A stretch of DNA of 64,000 nt from Dioscorea cayenensis subsp. rotundata. Its lineage: Eukaryota > Streptophyta > Magnoliopsida > Dioscoreales > Dioscoreaceae. Location: the NCBI RefSeq assembly GCF_009730915.1, contig NC_052489.1:3747622-3811621 (forward strand), in the 5' to 3' direction. Each line of letters opens with the position of its first letter. The first letter of the stretch is position 1. Below, piece by piece: positions 26,653 to 39,063 of the stretch. Below the pieces are notes generated by a model. The model made no database searches. It was not told where the DNA came from and saw only the letters and a list, made by a program, of their open reading frames with translations. The translations under genes and the position numbers were made by a program.

Positions 26653-29600
26653 TCACAATAAAATCGTCTGCATCTTATTCAGATGCTCTAGTAAGGAAGT
26701 TGCTTTGCGCTTAGCTCTTTCCGTGCCACTATTCACCAGCTCTGTTAGTGGAATAATTGCTCCAAGCCGTCCTATACATGCGAGGTTGTTGCAGTTTTTC
26801 TTGCAGAGTGTGAGTAATACGGCAGCTGCATTCTCCTTACTCCGTGGCTGCCCTGTCCGGAGCAGGTCAATCAAATGCGGTATCATGTTAGATTTTGCTA
26901 TAGCCGACTTAGCCTCTTGATGACTCACAAGAACTGACAATATGGTTAGTGACTCATCCACCATTCCATTGCTCGAATAATCCTTGAGCATGTCAAGTAG
27001 AGGGTTCAGAATTCCTGCCTTAACAGCACGAGATTTGTTGCCTTGATAAATACATAGGTTGAATAGAGCTGTTGCGGCATCTTTCTTTCCACGAGAACTC
27101 CCACACTGGAGCAACTCAACCAGTGCTTCTATTGCTCCGGCTGTACCTCCGATGGTTATCTTGTTTTCGTCACTGAGTGAGAGACTAAAGACAGCAGCTG
27201 CTGCATTCTCTCTTGCTTCCATGCTTCCCATTCTAAGGACTTCAATTATGGGGACAATGCCACCAGCCAACATGATGGTTTCCCTGTTAGGCTCATATAT
27301 AGAAAGATTTAGTAAAGATGTTACCGCATGCTCTTGGGTCTTTTGGTCATTAGCTGACAAGAGCCCGATAAGAATTTGTATAGCTCCAGCTTCAGCAATT
27401 AGGATTCTGTTATCAGTACTTCGTTTTGCCAGTGATCTGATTTCCGCAGCAGCAGACCTTTGCTCCTCCATTGATGCACTTGAAAGGTTGCGGACCAGTG
27501 CATCAATTGCAGTTCTATCCCCAGAAATTTCATAAAAGGTTCCATCTTTCTTTCTTAGTCGTCCATTGATCAATCTGTTTGGTTGCTCTATCCTGTGGGT
27601 TTCGCACCACTGCATGATCAAGCTTCTTAGAACATAGTTAGGGGTCAGTGTCAGGTTTTGGAGCCTTTGCTGAGTCTTAGGACATGTTCGGTTGCCACAG
27701 TCAATCCATCTTTGGATGAAGGATCGCTCATAGGTCTGCAAATCCAAACACAATAAGGCATTATAAAACAGATACTGTTGCTCTTATATAAAAATTTGGA
27801 AAAGTAATGGCGGTCAGTGTTTGGCACTTGAGACTGATTTTTCTGGTGTCCTTATATTTTCATACCGACAATGAGATTTATTCTTAAGACTACGTTTTTT
27901 AAACTCTTAAATGGCCTGCTAAACTAGCAATTCATTTATTTCATGCTTTAAAAAGGATTTGATGCTATCACATCATACCTGACCAGTGGCAACAATAACA
28001 GGATCCTTCATTAACTCCAGAGATATCGGGCAGCGAAAATCTTCTGGAATCACTGGTGTGTCGGCTTTCTTGATTTCAGCCAAAGTCTTTTCGCTTGAAT
28101 TGTCAGGTTCTTTATCTTTCAGAACAACGTTACAAAGATCCTCAAGTTTAGTCTTCCCAAGCCTTTGGATCACAGTCGCTAATACTAGTTCAACATCATA
28201 GTCAGACTTTCCATTCACTTCTGCAACCAACACAATTATTTCTCGGATATCATGATCAGAATAACCAGTGCCCCCAATTTCCAATGCTGCGGGCGTATTT
28301 GAGGACTCTTGATATATGTCTTTGATACCATGAATGTCAGATAGTGCTTGAAAAACTTCAGAGAAGACAAGCAAATTTGGGGTCTCTGGCTTTTCTAAAG
28401 ATCTCCTCAGCTGCGAACGCACAAGTTCAACCTAAGAACAGCCATATCAGAACTTAAACCAAATTGATATACAAAGCATCAAGAAATTATAGCAGCAATA
28501 CAATTCATACCTGTTCTTGAACTTCATCAGATATATTGAAATGGTCAAACTGTAGGTTACCAAGAGCACTCTCCAATTGCCATATCACATACTGAAACTG
28601 GATGGTAATATGCTTGCCCACTAAACCCTGAATGAGGAAACCAAAAGATTTATCAGACCAAGCTTATAACCTGCATGCAACCCACAAGATAGCACATAAA
28701 AATCACTTAGGCTTAGAAAAACTGCTACTATCAATAATAATCATATGGAAACCAAAATCTTATGATACAGTGCAGCTTCAGAAGAGAAACACTAACATCC
28801 AAAACTCTCTCACCTCACTCAGGTACCAGAAAGAAACATAAATTCTTCTACATCAATATACAAGGCATACATTCCAGTAAAGAATACATCATTAATGTAT
28901 GAATTAGTGTTCATTAGCATGTTCAAAATAAGAATTACTTAGTTTACACTTACTAAGGTCCTAGAAGCTATGCTACCTAGTCCATTGAGTTTGGAGTTAG
29001 CATTATTCTGAGGTAAACATGTTCTCCTCCTCATCATCCCTGAATTTGTTCCCAAACATGGAATACATATATATGCAACAGTTGCAGTTACCTGTATGCA
29101 CATCTAAAACAAAAATCCATGCATTATGCATCAGCAAAAGGGTATGAATCTCTGTTCAATAGGAATAATATATTGAACTATGAGGTTTTCCAGAGTATGA
29201 ATACATTCTGTAATAGAAAAGATATGTCACTCACAATCCGCGCTCATGCTCTTCAAAGTAATTTCATCAATTTGGAATTGGAACACAATAACACACAATG
29301 ACAAGAAATCCAATAGAATACAATTTTTTTAAAAACAAACTTTCGTTCTAATTCCCCAAACTCGTTCAGAAATCTCAACAAGAATCACGAGAAAAGGGAG
29401 TCACCACCAGTAAGACTTACAGAGCGGGAGTCGACGATGGAGAAGAAGCGCAAGACGGCCCGGAGAGAAAGCAGGAGCAGATCCAAGCAGCAAAACGACT
29501 GATCAACCGGCGGGACGGGGGGATTGGTGGCGGCGGCGGTGGTGGCGACGAAGAAGAAGTCAAGGATCTCCTCAAAGAGATTGGCAAGGACGGAGACCTT

Positions 29601-29714
29601 ACGGGCGAGGCGGGCGCAGTCAGGGCGAAATTGGGCGGCGCTGGGGCAGGCAGAGGGGGATGCGCGGGCGACGGCGAGCAGCTCAGCCGCTACAGCGGCG
29701 GCGGCGGAGGCCAT
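26653..29714 (-). CDS. U-box/armadillo-repeat E3 ubiquitin ligase (PUB10/PUB11-like)
   Basis: Four exons (29714-29421, 28627-28511, 28431-27979, 27735-26653) join in frame to 648 aa. The Ala-rich N terminus and residues about 1-230 form the helical U-box N-terminal domain. The U-box (about 262-335) begins IPEDFRCPISLELMKDPVIV and continues across the last intron into TYERSFIQRWIDCGN and CPKTQQRL; it recruits the E2 enzyme. From about 365 to the end are ARM repeats (AGAIQILIGLL, AGGIVPIIEVL, AGAIEALVELL, AGILNPLLDML and others), the substrate-binding part. The WIDCGN...TCPKTQQ wording matches PUB10/PUB11 and the related rice SPL11 group, linked to jasmonate or immune signalling; orthology is inferred. 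The start codon is the first ATG of the GC-rich exon, and no frame defects were found. Confidence 0.94.
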
Positions 29715-30069
29715 TGGGGCGGAGAAAGAGAAGAAGAGGAGAGCATTTGGGGGGGAATTAGGGAATTAGGTTAAAGAAGAAAGAGGGCGAGATTCGCGGG
29801 AAGGACAGGTTGGATAGGAGGAGTGACTGGGGGGAAGAAGAAGACAGTTGGATTTTTGGGAAGGTATGAGAACGTGCTTGCATGATGATGTGATGATATG
29901 ATTGATTAGCTACTTTAATAGCTGTTGGGTCTTAGACAGCTTTTATAACTAATAGATTTTTGACACGTGGATTTTGGTTAATATTCACCTATGCATTTTG
30001 ATCGGCATGGCATTGGTTGAGTTACTCTTATCAGACCGTTCATGGAAAAAAAAATTACACCGTAGTACT
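29715..30069. other. PUB leader/promoter region and repeat boundary
   Basis: Purine-rich DNA at 29715-29860 (CT-rich on the coding strand) is the probable PUB leader. The remainder is AT-rich. A segment near 30016-30045 (TTGAGTTACTCTTATCAGAC) recurs in diverged form near 31927, so it belongs to an old duplication. Confidence 0.4.
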
Positions 30070-31892
30070 TTCTCCGTTCCTTTTTTATGTGATACGTGCT
30101 AATATTTTTGCATTTGTACTTGCTACTTTAGTATTATAGGTGTTTATTTTCTCTTCATTTTATGTTGATTTTTTTTTTTTTTGTCTAAATTTTAAAACAG
30201 CTCCCTAACCACCTATACGATCATCTATTTCAATTATTAAGTATGAATTTATCAGTGGTAATTCTAAAGATTTTATGTTACTTACAATTTGTTTAGTTTA
30301 ATTTTTTGAACCAGTTTAATGTCTTCATTATTGAATTTCCTTTCACCATTTTGTTTTGTTTTATTATATAGTGAGTGCAGTAAGTAGAACCTCAAGCCTT
30401 ACGTCGAAAGCCAACATGCAGGGACGATGGAGAGTCGTTGGGGATCTGGATTCGATTTACTTGGGATCTTGGGGTCATCCAGGGGTGAAATAGCGGTTAG
30501 GGGCGGAAAGACTTTGATCAGAGAGTTTTCAGAGTTTAAGAAGCATGGATAAAAGAGGTAGAGAGAGAGATGTATAAACAAAGAAGGACTTCTTTATTGC
30601 ATTGGGAAGGGGATGAGGTACAAAGGATGAGAGGGATTTCCCTTATGGTGTGAGAAGTGATGCTCTCATCTCACAAACTAAGGGGCCTTATATAGGCTCC
30701 AAGACTTAACCCTTTAGTCATACTATTCATGACATGACATATACCAAACTATCATGTAGTAAACATAACACATACCCAACTTACCTATTCCTAGCAAGAC
30801 ACTTACCAAACCTATTTTACTGTTGAATGACATGCTTGTAATAAGTGGGTTTGGTAAGTGTCTTACTAGGAATAGGTAAGTTGAGTAATGTCATGTTCTA
30901 CGTGATAGTTGTATATCATGTCGTGTGGCTGACAGGGGTTGAGAGTCTTGGAGCTGCAGGCACCCTTGGTTGAGATAGGGGCATCGCTGCTCACCGTGAA
31001 ATCCTCATCCTGCCTCGTCACCCGATCGCGATAAAAAGTCATTCTTTGTTTATCGTCTCCCTCTATCGTGCTACTGCTGGCTGCTAAAGCCGTCGATCGT
31101 TACTTCACCCGGATGATTTCGGCGATCAGGATGAGCGGCATCCCCGGCTGTTCTCCATCGTCTCGATCTTGAGCAACGAAACTGGAAAGATCTAACTGGA
31201 ATCAGCTATGTGTATTTGTAGTTTTCTTTGTTGAATGACATACTTGTAATAAGTGAGTTTGGTAAGTGTCTTGTTAGGAATAGATAAGTTGGGTATGTGT
31301 CATGTTTACTACATGATAGTTTGATATATGTCATGTCATGAATAGCATGACTTAAGGGTTAAGTCTTGGAGCTTAAATAAGACCCTTTAGTTTGTAAGAT
31401 GAGGGCATCACTTCCCACACCATAAGGGAAATCCCTCTCATCCTTTGTACCTCATCCCCCTTCCCAATGCAATGAAAAAGTCCTTTGTTTATACATCTCT
31501 CTCTCTACCTCTCTTATCCATGCTTCTTAAACTCTGAAAACTCTCTGAGCAAAGCTGTCATCCTAACAGTTACTTCACCCCGGATGACCCCGGCATCCAG
31601 AGTAAGTTGAACGGCATCCCCAACGACCTCTCCATCGTCCCATATGTGAATCTTAAATATCAAAAAAGTTGGTTATTTCACATAATTTAATAAAAAATTA
31701 GTTATTTTGTAAAATTACCCCTAATTTATATCTTCACATTTCTCTCTCATATTAAATTTCAAGAAGAGAATTGAATAGAATGTTATGGTAACTTTGGAAA
31801 AAAAATAATAATAAATGCTTCTTAATGTTCAAAAATGACAAATAAAAAAAAACATGTGTTTATGACAGATAAAAAGAAACATAGAGAGTACA
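30070..31892. mobile_element. Stowaway-like element remnant interrupted by later repeats
   Basis: The left end near 30066-30095 (TAGTACTTTCTCCGTTCC then TTTTTTATGTGAT) closely resembles the CTCCCTCCGTYCC terminus of Stowaway MITEs (Tc1/mariner). A matching inverted end, reading out as TACTCTCTATGTTTC then TTTTTATCTGTC, lies near 31865-31892, with TA at both outer edges. The LTR-like repeats at 30417-31651 sit between the two ends. A second left-end-like sequence follows near 31968. The two ends could belong to different copies, so treating them as one interrupted element is inference. Confidence 0.4.
30417..31651. repeat. Cluster of three related LTR-like repeats (orientation -, +, +)
   Basis: Three related ~400-bp units are present: about 30417-30830 on the minus strand, about 30833-31170 on the plus strand (most diverged), and about 31229-31651 on the plus strand. 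Plus-strand units start TGTTGAATGACAT. The outer units share a TATA-like block after GGGTTAAGTCTTGGAGC, then ACACCATAAGGGAAATCC, an AATAAA- or AATGAAA-like stretch followed by AAGTCC, and an end close to CTCTCCATCGTCCC. A TG start, internal TATA and a poly(A)-signal-like region are LTR hallmarks. No primer-binding site, coding domain or target duplication was found. The outer two copies form a ~400-bp inverted repeat. Confidence 0.6.
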
Positions 31893-32350
31893 TAAATAGT
31901 CAAATTACACATTTTGAAACATATTAGTTGAGTTATTGTTATCAGATAGTTCATATAAAAAATTATTATACATCCCATCCCATTTTTTTTATTTATAAGT
32001 AACATAATACTACTTAGCTGTAAAGTAAAATTGGATAAGAATTTCTCCATTACTTTAGAAGCTATAATAATAATAATATATAATAAAGATGATTGGATTG
32101 AAATCCAATTATTGATGATGAATATTTGTAGATATTGAATCTATGAAGGTTCGTAAATGACACGGCCTCATATATAAATATATATTTTTTTTATAAAGAT
32201 AACAAACGCATAAACAATTGAATCGGTGTTGCGTCTAAGGTTTTGTTGATACAAAGCCACTCCCACAGTCGAAGACTTCTGGGTTCTGCCATCACTATAT
32301 TCGTTACATTTGGATGAAAGGTAATTAAAATTTTACAAACTAAGCTTTAT

Positions 32351-32564
32351 GTAGTGAGTAGACTTGTCTAAGGATCGGGCTACCCTCCTAAGCCCGAAGG
32401 CCTGCCCGAAAAGTGAGAGGGTTTGGATAAATATATAAGGCCCGATGTCCGGGCTTTAAACAAAAAAGAAGCCCATTTTAAAAACGGTCCGGGTTTGGTT
32501 TTCATTATTAAAAGCCTGGCCCAAATTATAAAATATATTTATTAATTAATTTTGCATGTATATA

Positions 32565-32602
<38 letters not shown>

Positions 32603-33011
32603 GATTTGAATCGTCATTGATTATTTATTAATTAGTTTTCTATATACTTATATAATATATATTTATTGTTGATTACCATTGATAGTAATAGTTTGAATTT
32701 TAGTTTTTGTAATTGAATAAATATTTGCATTTGTTATCTTAATTTTTAAGAGTTTTGTAGAATAATATTTGGTGATATTCACATATTAATATTATTATTA
32801 TAATTTTTTTTATAACTTATATATTATTTGAAAAAAACTTATTTGGGCAGGCTTTGTGTAGAGGTTATTAAATTTGGGCGGGTTTTGGCAAAAGTTAAGG
32901 CCTAGATTTTTCGACCGGGCCTGGCTTGGACAAGTAAAAAAATTTAGTAATTATAGACGTGGTCCGCCCGAACCCGGCCCGACTCTACCCAAGGACAGGT
33001 CTAGTAGTGAG
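32351..33011. mobile_element. Non-autonomous hAT-like MITE (645 bp) with 8-bp target duplication
   Basis: The element spans 32359-33003 between perfect 8-bp duplications GTAGTGAG (32351-32358 and 33004-33011). Termini read TAGACTTGTC at the left and TAGACCTGTC on the other strand at the right. GC-rich subterminal motifs such as GGGCTT, GCCCGA and GGCCCG surround an AT-rich core that includes a long (TA)n tract near 32569-32600. The 8-bp duplication and the TAGACCTGTCC-type terminus fit the hAT group. No coding capacity is present. Confidence 0.82.
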
Positions 33012-33730
33012 GTCAATACCATTAGATGAAACGTCTTTTGGTATCCTCATTATTTGATCCTCTATTTTGTTTTATTATTTTTTTTTCAAATTTTTATTAT
33101 TAATATTTTAATAGAATATTAAAAAATACCTTGCCCTTGTAATGGTGGCATGCACAAGATGCAAGGTGCGCTAAGACTATTTTTTTATTTTATTTTAAGT
33201 TAGATTTAACAAATAAAAGTTTTAAAAATTAAAATTTTAAAAATTAAAAATGTTTTAAGAAATTCGTTTCTACAAAATATTCTTACTTTTGTTTAATTTC
33301 TTCTTGATATGATGAAATATAATAATTAATTTTTTTAATACTCTTTTAAGACTTCTGAGTTAACATGCTCAATCTAGTTCATGTATTGTGGCTTTCTTTA
33401 TATTCATTTTGGTTTCTTTATTTAAAAAAAAATCATATCACTCTTTTTTTTTAACAGAATATATAATATTCATAAGTTATTTTAAACATTAAAAACTTAT
33501 TTTGAAAAAATTAGATAAAATACTAATGGTTGGAACATATGTTAAGTGAATATTATAATAAATATTTTGAAAATTTATGAATAAAAATGAGTAAGAGAAA
33601 GTATAATTATTTTATTAAATACTTTAAAAATACAATATGAAAATAAACATTACAAGTAAGAAGAAAAAAAACTAAAGATGGTTGTATTCCTAATTTCCTA
33701 TTTATATTGGTTATAAATACCTCTGGATTA

Positions 33731-33768
<38 letters not shown>

Positions 33769-34467
33769 TCAAGGTTTTCAGAACCCGAAAGGTCAAGGGT
33801 TAGGGATCAAAGGGTTGAACAGGGTCAATTATTTTATTAAAATTTAAATTATATTTCAATTATATATGTTTAAAAATTCAAATATGAAAGAATAAAAATG
33901 AAAAAAAAGGATTTTTAAAGCTTAAAGCAATCATGCTACATATTCAAGTATACCAAATAACAAAAATATGAATTTGTGCAAATCTCCACAAATCTAAAGT
34001 TCAGACCAAAACTTTGAAAAAATAAATAATAAATAAAATATTCATAATGGACAAGCATATAAATGATTAAATGTTTACAAAATAACATAAATATGAACTT
34101 GTTTAAATCTTGATGAATAAAAACATAAAATGAAACAAAGCAACTAAGGTGTCCATAATCATACAATGTGCTATGGGTTTTTTAAATTCTAGGTTTTGTG
34201 AGTGGATTGGACCAGTCTTAAAAGCCTGATCCGGGATGAACCTAGTTGAACTGGCTAGTCCAGTCCAGACCTAAAAACCATTTAAAAAAGTATTAAAAGA
34301 AATATTTCATAGACGAGAGTCATATAGACAAATATTATAATATTCATGCTATTGTTATTAATATTGAGCATGTTAACTCAGAAGCTTGACAAATATAATC
34401 GCCCATGGTCATTTAAACAATAATAAAAAAAAGGGTCCCTTAGAAATATAACCCTATATATATGTGT

Positions 34468-34469
<2 letters not shown>

Positions 34470-34518
<49 letters not shown>
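34470..34518. repeat. (GT)n microsatellite
   Basis: A nearly pure GT dinucleotide array of about 49 bp, preceded by TATATGTGTCTC. Confidence 0.95.
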
Positions 34519-34519
<1 letters not shown>

Positions 34520-35397
34520 TCTCCAAATGTATGCTTGTTATACCATGGCCCAATTTTCTTAAAGTGTTCAATAGTACCAGGTGAGTAAGATAACATGTTG
34601 AAAGGAAAATTAAAAGGAAAATTAAAAAGATCTAATCTTCTATTAAGTTGATTAGGTTTCTTTCTCTTTCTTCATTAGGTTCCTAGATGTCCACAGGTGA
34701 GAGTAATAGGTATACAAGAGAGACAGAGAGAAAATAATGGGTAAGTGTACTGTGCTTTTTATTTTTTATTTTTTTCTATAGGTCTAATAGGAATAAAATC
34801 AACGGTTATGATTTATTGAAGTATTCTGTTTAAAATAATTCAACGATTTAGATTAAAATATGGTGTATCTCATTTTTAAATATTCATGCCAATATTATTA
34901 TCAGTTAAAAATTAAGATAGGAGATATATTGTATCTGTTTATCACTTGGTTTTCTTTAGCTTTTGTGGTCATGTCATCAAATTTAAAAATAATAAATAAT
35001 AAAAATAATGATAATAATAATAAGTTTAATTTGATTTATCCATTTTTATCGAAAACAGTTTGAATTAGAGATAAATAATCCCATAAACATTATTTTCATT
35101 TCAAGTGATCCTTATTTAATCTAGAAGCAAACAAATATTTAATATATATGTTGAAGATATGTAAACATTGTAAAGTGATACTTCCGACTTGATTTGCTGT
35201 CTTATAGAATTTTGAGAATAGTTTATTAATTCAAATTATATACATACAAATGAAGCCAAATTTAGTATGTATGTAATTAAAAAATTAACATCCATAAAAT
35301 ATTAAAAAAATAGATTATTTATATACTTAAAAAAATTAAAATTTCTAATTTATCTTACTTTAATTTTTACTAAGATTTCTATAAATTAATTTGCTAT

Positions 35398-35428
<31 letters not shown>

Positions 35429-35689
35429 TTTATAATGAGATATATCTTTTATATATAGACATAGTAAAGAATATATGAAACTATAACATCATGTTAACAA
35501 CTGAATTGATTTTTCGAATGATGTGGATGCCATTTTTTTTATATACATAGTAAGGAATATATGAAAATGTGACACCATAAAAACAATTGAATAGGTTTTT
35601 TCGAATGATGTGGATACTATTTTTTTCTATAAACTTTAAATTCAAACAATATAAATCCATAAATTTTTTTAAATTATAAAATATTATAA

Positions 35690-35872
35690 AACCTTACCTA
35701 AAATCCTAAAATCTTTAATCCAAATACTATAAAACCAATGCCCTAATTAAATCTTATATCCTAAACTCTAAATCCTAAATTGTGAGCCATAAACACTAAA
35801 TAGTAAACCACAAACCCTAAATCTTCTAAACACTAATTAAATCATAAATCTTGAGCCTTAAACCCTTGCGGT
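35690..35872. repeat. Degenerate telomere-like repeat tract
   Basis: The tract is made of short units resembling AAACCCTAA with many substitutions, such as AAATCCTAAA, CCTAAACTCTAAATCC, AAACCACAAACCCTAAATC and CCTTAAACCC. About 15 recognisable units occur in the same orientation. This is the usual look of an eroded interstitial telomeric-like repeat, common in plant intergenic DNA. There is no evidence of a chromosome fusion. Confidence 0.55.
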
Positions 35873-36620
35873 TTATTATTAGGATAAGGGAGAGATTTTC
35901 GGTTTACTGTTTACATGTTTAGATAATAAAACAATAATAATTTTATAAAAAAAAGACAAAGTTATCACGCTGCAACTTTTGATTTAAGAGGATAAAATCC
36001 TATGGGGTGTCATGTTTCATTGAATCCTATTTCATATATATATATATATATATTGCAATTTTACATATATAGGTTATATTTGATCAAGAATTAAATACCA
36101 TCAAACAAACAAATTTCAAAATGTAGAATCTCAAGAAAATTATCAATAATTTTATATGCCTTCAAATAAAGAAAATTAGCTTCACTCCCAAACACAATGA
36201 ATTATTTTTAATTAGGATATGTACACAAATATTCAAAGTCCTAACCAATTAGATAGATCCACAGAGATCCCAAGGCCAATTAGTTTTATTTTCACAATGA
36301 CATAGGATTAATGCATGCATGTGTCCCATCTTCTCAATTTAGGCAATAAAATCACACAAATTAGTACTAATTTAAAACCTTGATTCCAATATGTCACAAA
36401 TGCCCATGCAATCCATAACATTCAATATTACTTTTGAGTCTTAATTAAGGGAGGATCTTTACATAAAAACCATATAAGATATTTCTCTATGAACATTATA
36501 TACTAATGTCCAAATTCAATGAATTAAAACAATAATTTAATTGGAAACTATAACAAATGAAAAAAAAAAAAAATACACTAATTCATTTCCTCCTTAAGAG
36601 ATTCAAAAATTAATGTATAT

Positions 36621-36659
<39 letters not shown>

Positions 36660-36708
36660 CTATATATCTTCTCAATCCTTATCATTTTTCTTTTATAATT
36701 CTCTTCTC

Positions 36709-39028
36709 ATGGCTATCTATGTTTTGGTTTTTCTCTTAATTATTTTGAGACCTTTATGGATGTTTTTCTCTAGTTACATTCTCATTCCATGGCGTATAAG
36801 GAGTATAATGGCTAAACAAAGAGTATTCGGTCCTCCACCGAGGTGTTTCTCCGGTAATATCTTTGATATTGCCTCCCTTGTTTCCACCACCACTTCATCA
36901 GACATGGAAATCAATGATCATAACATTGTTGGCCGTCTTCTTCCTCACTATCTCCTTTGGTCTAAACAATACGGTAATATATTCATTCCTAATTTTTATA
37001 AAGCTGACAAACTATTCACCTCAACTAATATTGTGAAGAGTTACTGTACTCTGGACCATTTGGTAAAAGATAAACATTAATTGTGTTTTTTTCATTAGGT
37101 AAAAGATTCATCTTTTGGTATGGAAATGAGCCAAGGTTATGCTTAACAGAGACAGACTTGATCAAGGAGTTTCTCTCGTCGAAGAATTCTCCGGCCACCG
37201 GAAAGTCATGGTTACAAAGACAAGGGACCAAAGATTTTATAGGTAAAGGGATTTTAATGGCAAATGGTCAAGATTGGTTTCATCAACGCCATATTGTTGC
37301 ACCACATTTTATGGGGGACAAGCTCAAGGTACGTACAAATGAAAAATATTATGTATGTTCTTGTTTTATCTCAATACTATATATTTTGGAATTGGATGAA
37401 ATGTAGGGATTTTTTGAGTATATGGTGGAGTGTAGCAAGGAGACAATGAAGGAGTTGCATGGAGTGATTGGAAGAGAAGAGAAGGAGGTGGAGATCAGTG
37501 AATACATGACAAAGTTAACAGCTGATATAATAGCAAGGACTGGGTTTGATAACAGTTATGACATGGGGGAGAAGATACTTCATTTACTTGAACGTATGAA
37601 GGATCTCACTGCTGAAGCTAGTCGCCATTTGTGGTTCCCTGGAAACAGGTTCAATTCTTAATTTTTTTTTCCTTGTTCTTCTTAATTCCTTTTCTCTTAT
37701 CTCTCTCTCTCTTTATATATATATATATATATATATAAACACGTATTGGTCTTCTTTTTCTCTCATGCATGCTAAGTGTGAGTGTTAGATCTTTGATCTA
37801 TCTTTTAATACATCTTATTTTTCTTGATATTCTTGTTCTTCTCTATATGTATCATAGTGTGTTCGCTTTGTATTATCTTCTTGTTTCTCACTATGTTTAA
37901 ATTCTTCTTTTATCCACGTTTATCTATTTAATTTTTTATATTTCTTTATTTTATTTTTTTTTAATGTGGATAAGGCAGCCCAGTCTTGGTGAGGGTCTGA
38001 GGCTGCATAGTTGGAAGATTAATTCCCGGTGCACACTCTCTAATTATTGTGTTTGTTGTATTTGTCAAATATATATATATATATATATATAGTAACAAAC
38101 CGTCATCTATTGTGGGTCAAACTGATTTTCAACTTGAGAAAAAAATAAATAAACTACCACTCTACTATCGTAAGATGGTATTTTTTTTATTCATTTTTTT
38201 AAATAGATAAATAAAACAGCTCATACTAAACAATTTAGTAAAAATCATCATATATCCATTCTGAGTGTGGTAAGCAAGTTTCACCAAATCTATAATTGCT
38301 GAAATTTATTTTAGTTTTTGATATATTAAGAAAGTCTTTATTAGCGGTTGATTGATATCTTAATATATCTAGAAAATAAATATTTAATATTTTGATTTGT
38401 TAGGAATAATCTTTACATCTTCTAATACTATTTATATTAATTATGAATTAGTATTGTTATTTTTTTTTAGAAAGTAGGTAAATCACGTAATTTTATTGAA
38501 AAATGAAAAAAAATAATTAAATACACAAATTTACCAAATGTAGAGATACAGAGAGGGGCAAAAAAAAGGAAATATAAATGATAACGAAAACAAATGAGAA
38601 TAGTATTATAATAAATGGATTTATTATTATTATTATTATTATTTTAATTATTTTTTATTATATTTTTTTTATGACGTGAAAAGTTCACATGTTATTTATA
38701 TCTCAATTATATATTGGGTCTGTATATATAAGAGACAAATGCTTTAATTCTTTGTTTATTAGAACGGTGATTTTGTTTTTTTTTTGTTTTTCAATTTTTT
38801 ATAATTACATATAATTATATTGGCATTAAAATAATATCATTTATCATTTTAATCCCTATTTTTGTTTCCCTCTTATTAAAATTTTCATTTACTTGTTCTT
38901 GAGGTTCTTTCCAAGCAAATACCGAAAAGAAATTGAAGAACTAAAAAAGAAGGTAGAGAAAGGCATGAGGGAGATCATGGAGATGAAGAAGACAGATCAA
39001 AATGAAAAGCCAATTGAAAGTACCACTA

Positions 39029-39063
<35 letters not shown>

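Larger units (their letters stand above)
33012..36708. other. Repeat-rich AT intergenic DNA
   Basis: No gene is supported. The stretch holds a GGTTTTCAGAACCCG-starting segment (33773-34290) with GGTCCAG/CCAGTCC motifs that may be a decayed MITE, a (GT)n tract, several (TA)n tracts (about 33737-33763, 35397-35424 and 36036-36052) and telomere-like repeats described separately. The (TA)n at about 36623-36656 abuts the CYP735A leader. Confidence 0.45.

Noticed and set aside
27059..27535. A 158-aa plus-strand open frame inside the PUB gene
   Set aside because: It is antisense to the ARM-repeat exon and has no plausible promoter or family resemblance.
33773..34290. A further MITE starting CAAGGTTTTCAGAACCCG
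   Set aside because: The proposed inverted ends match at only about 9 of 15 positions and no target duplication was found; noted only as possible debris.
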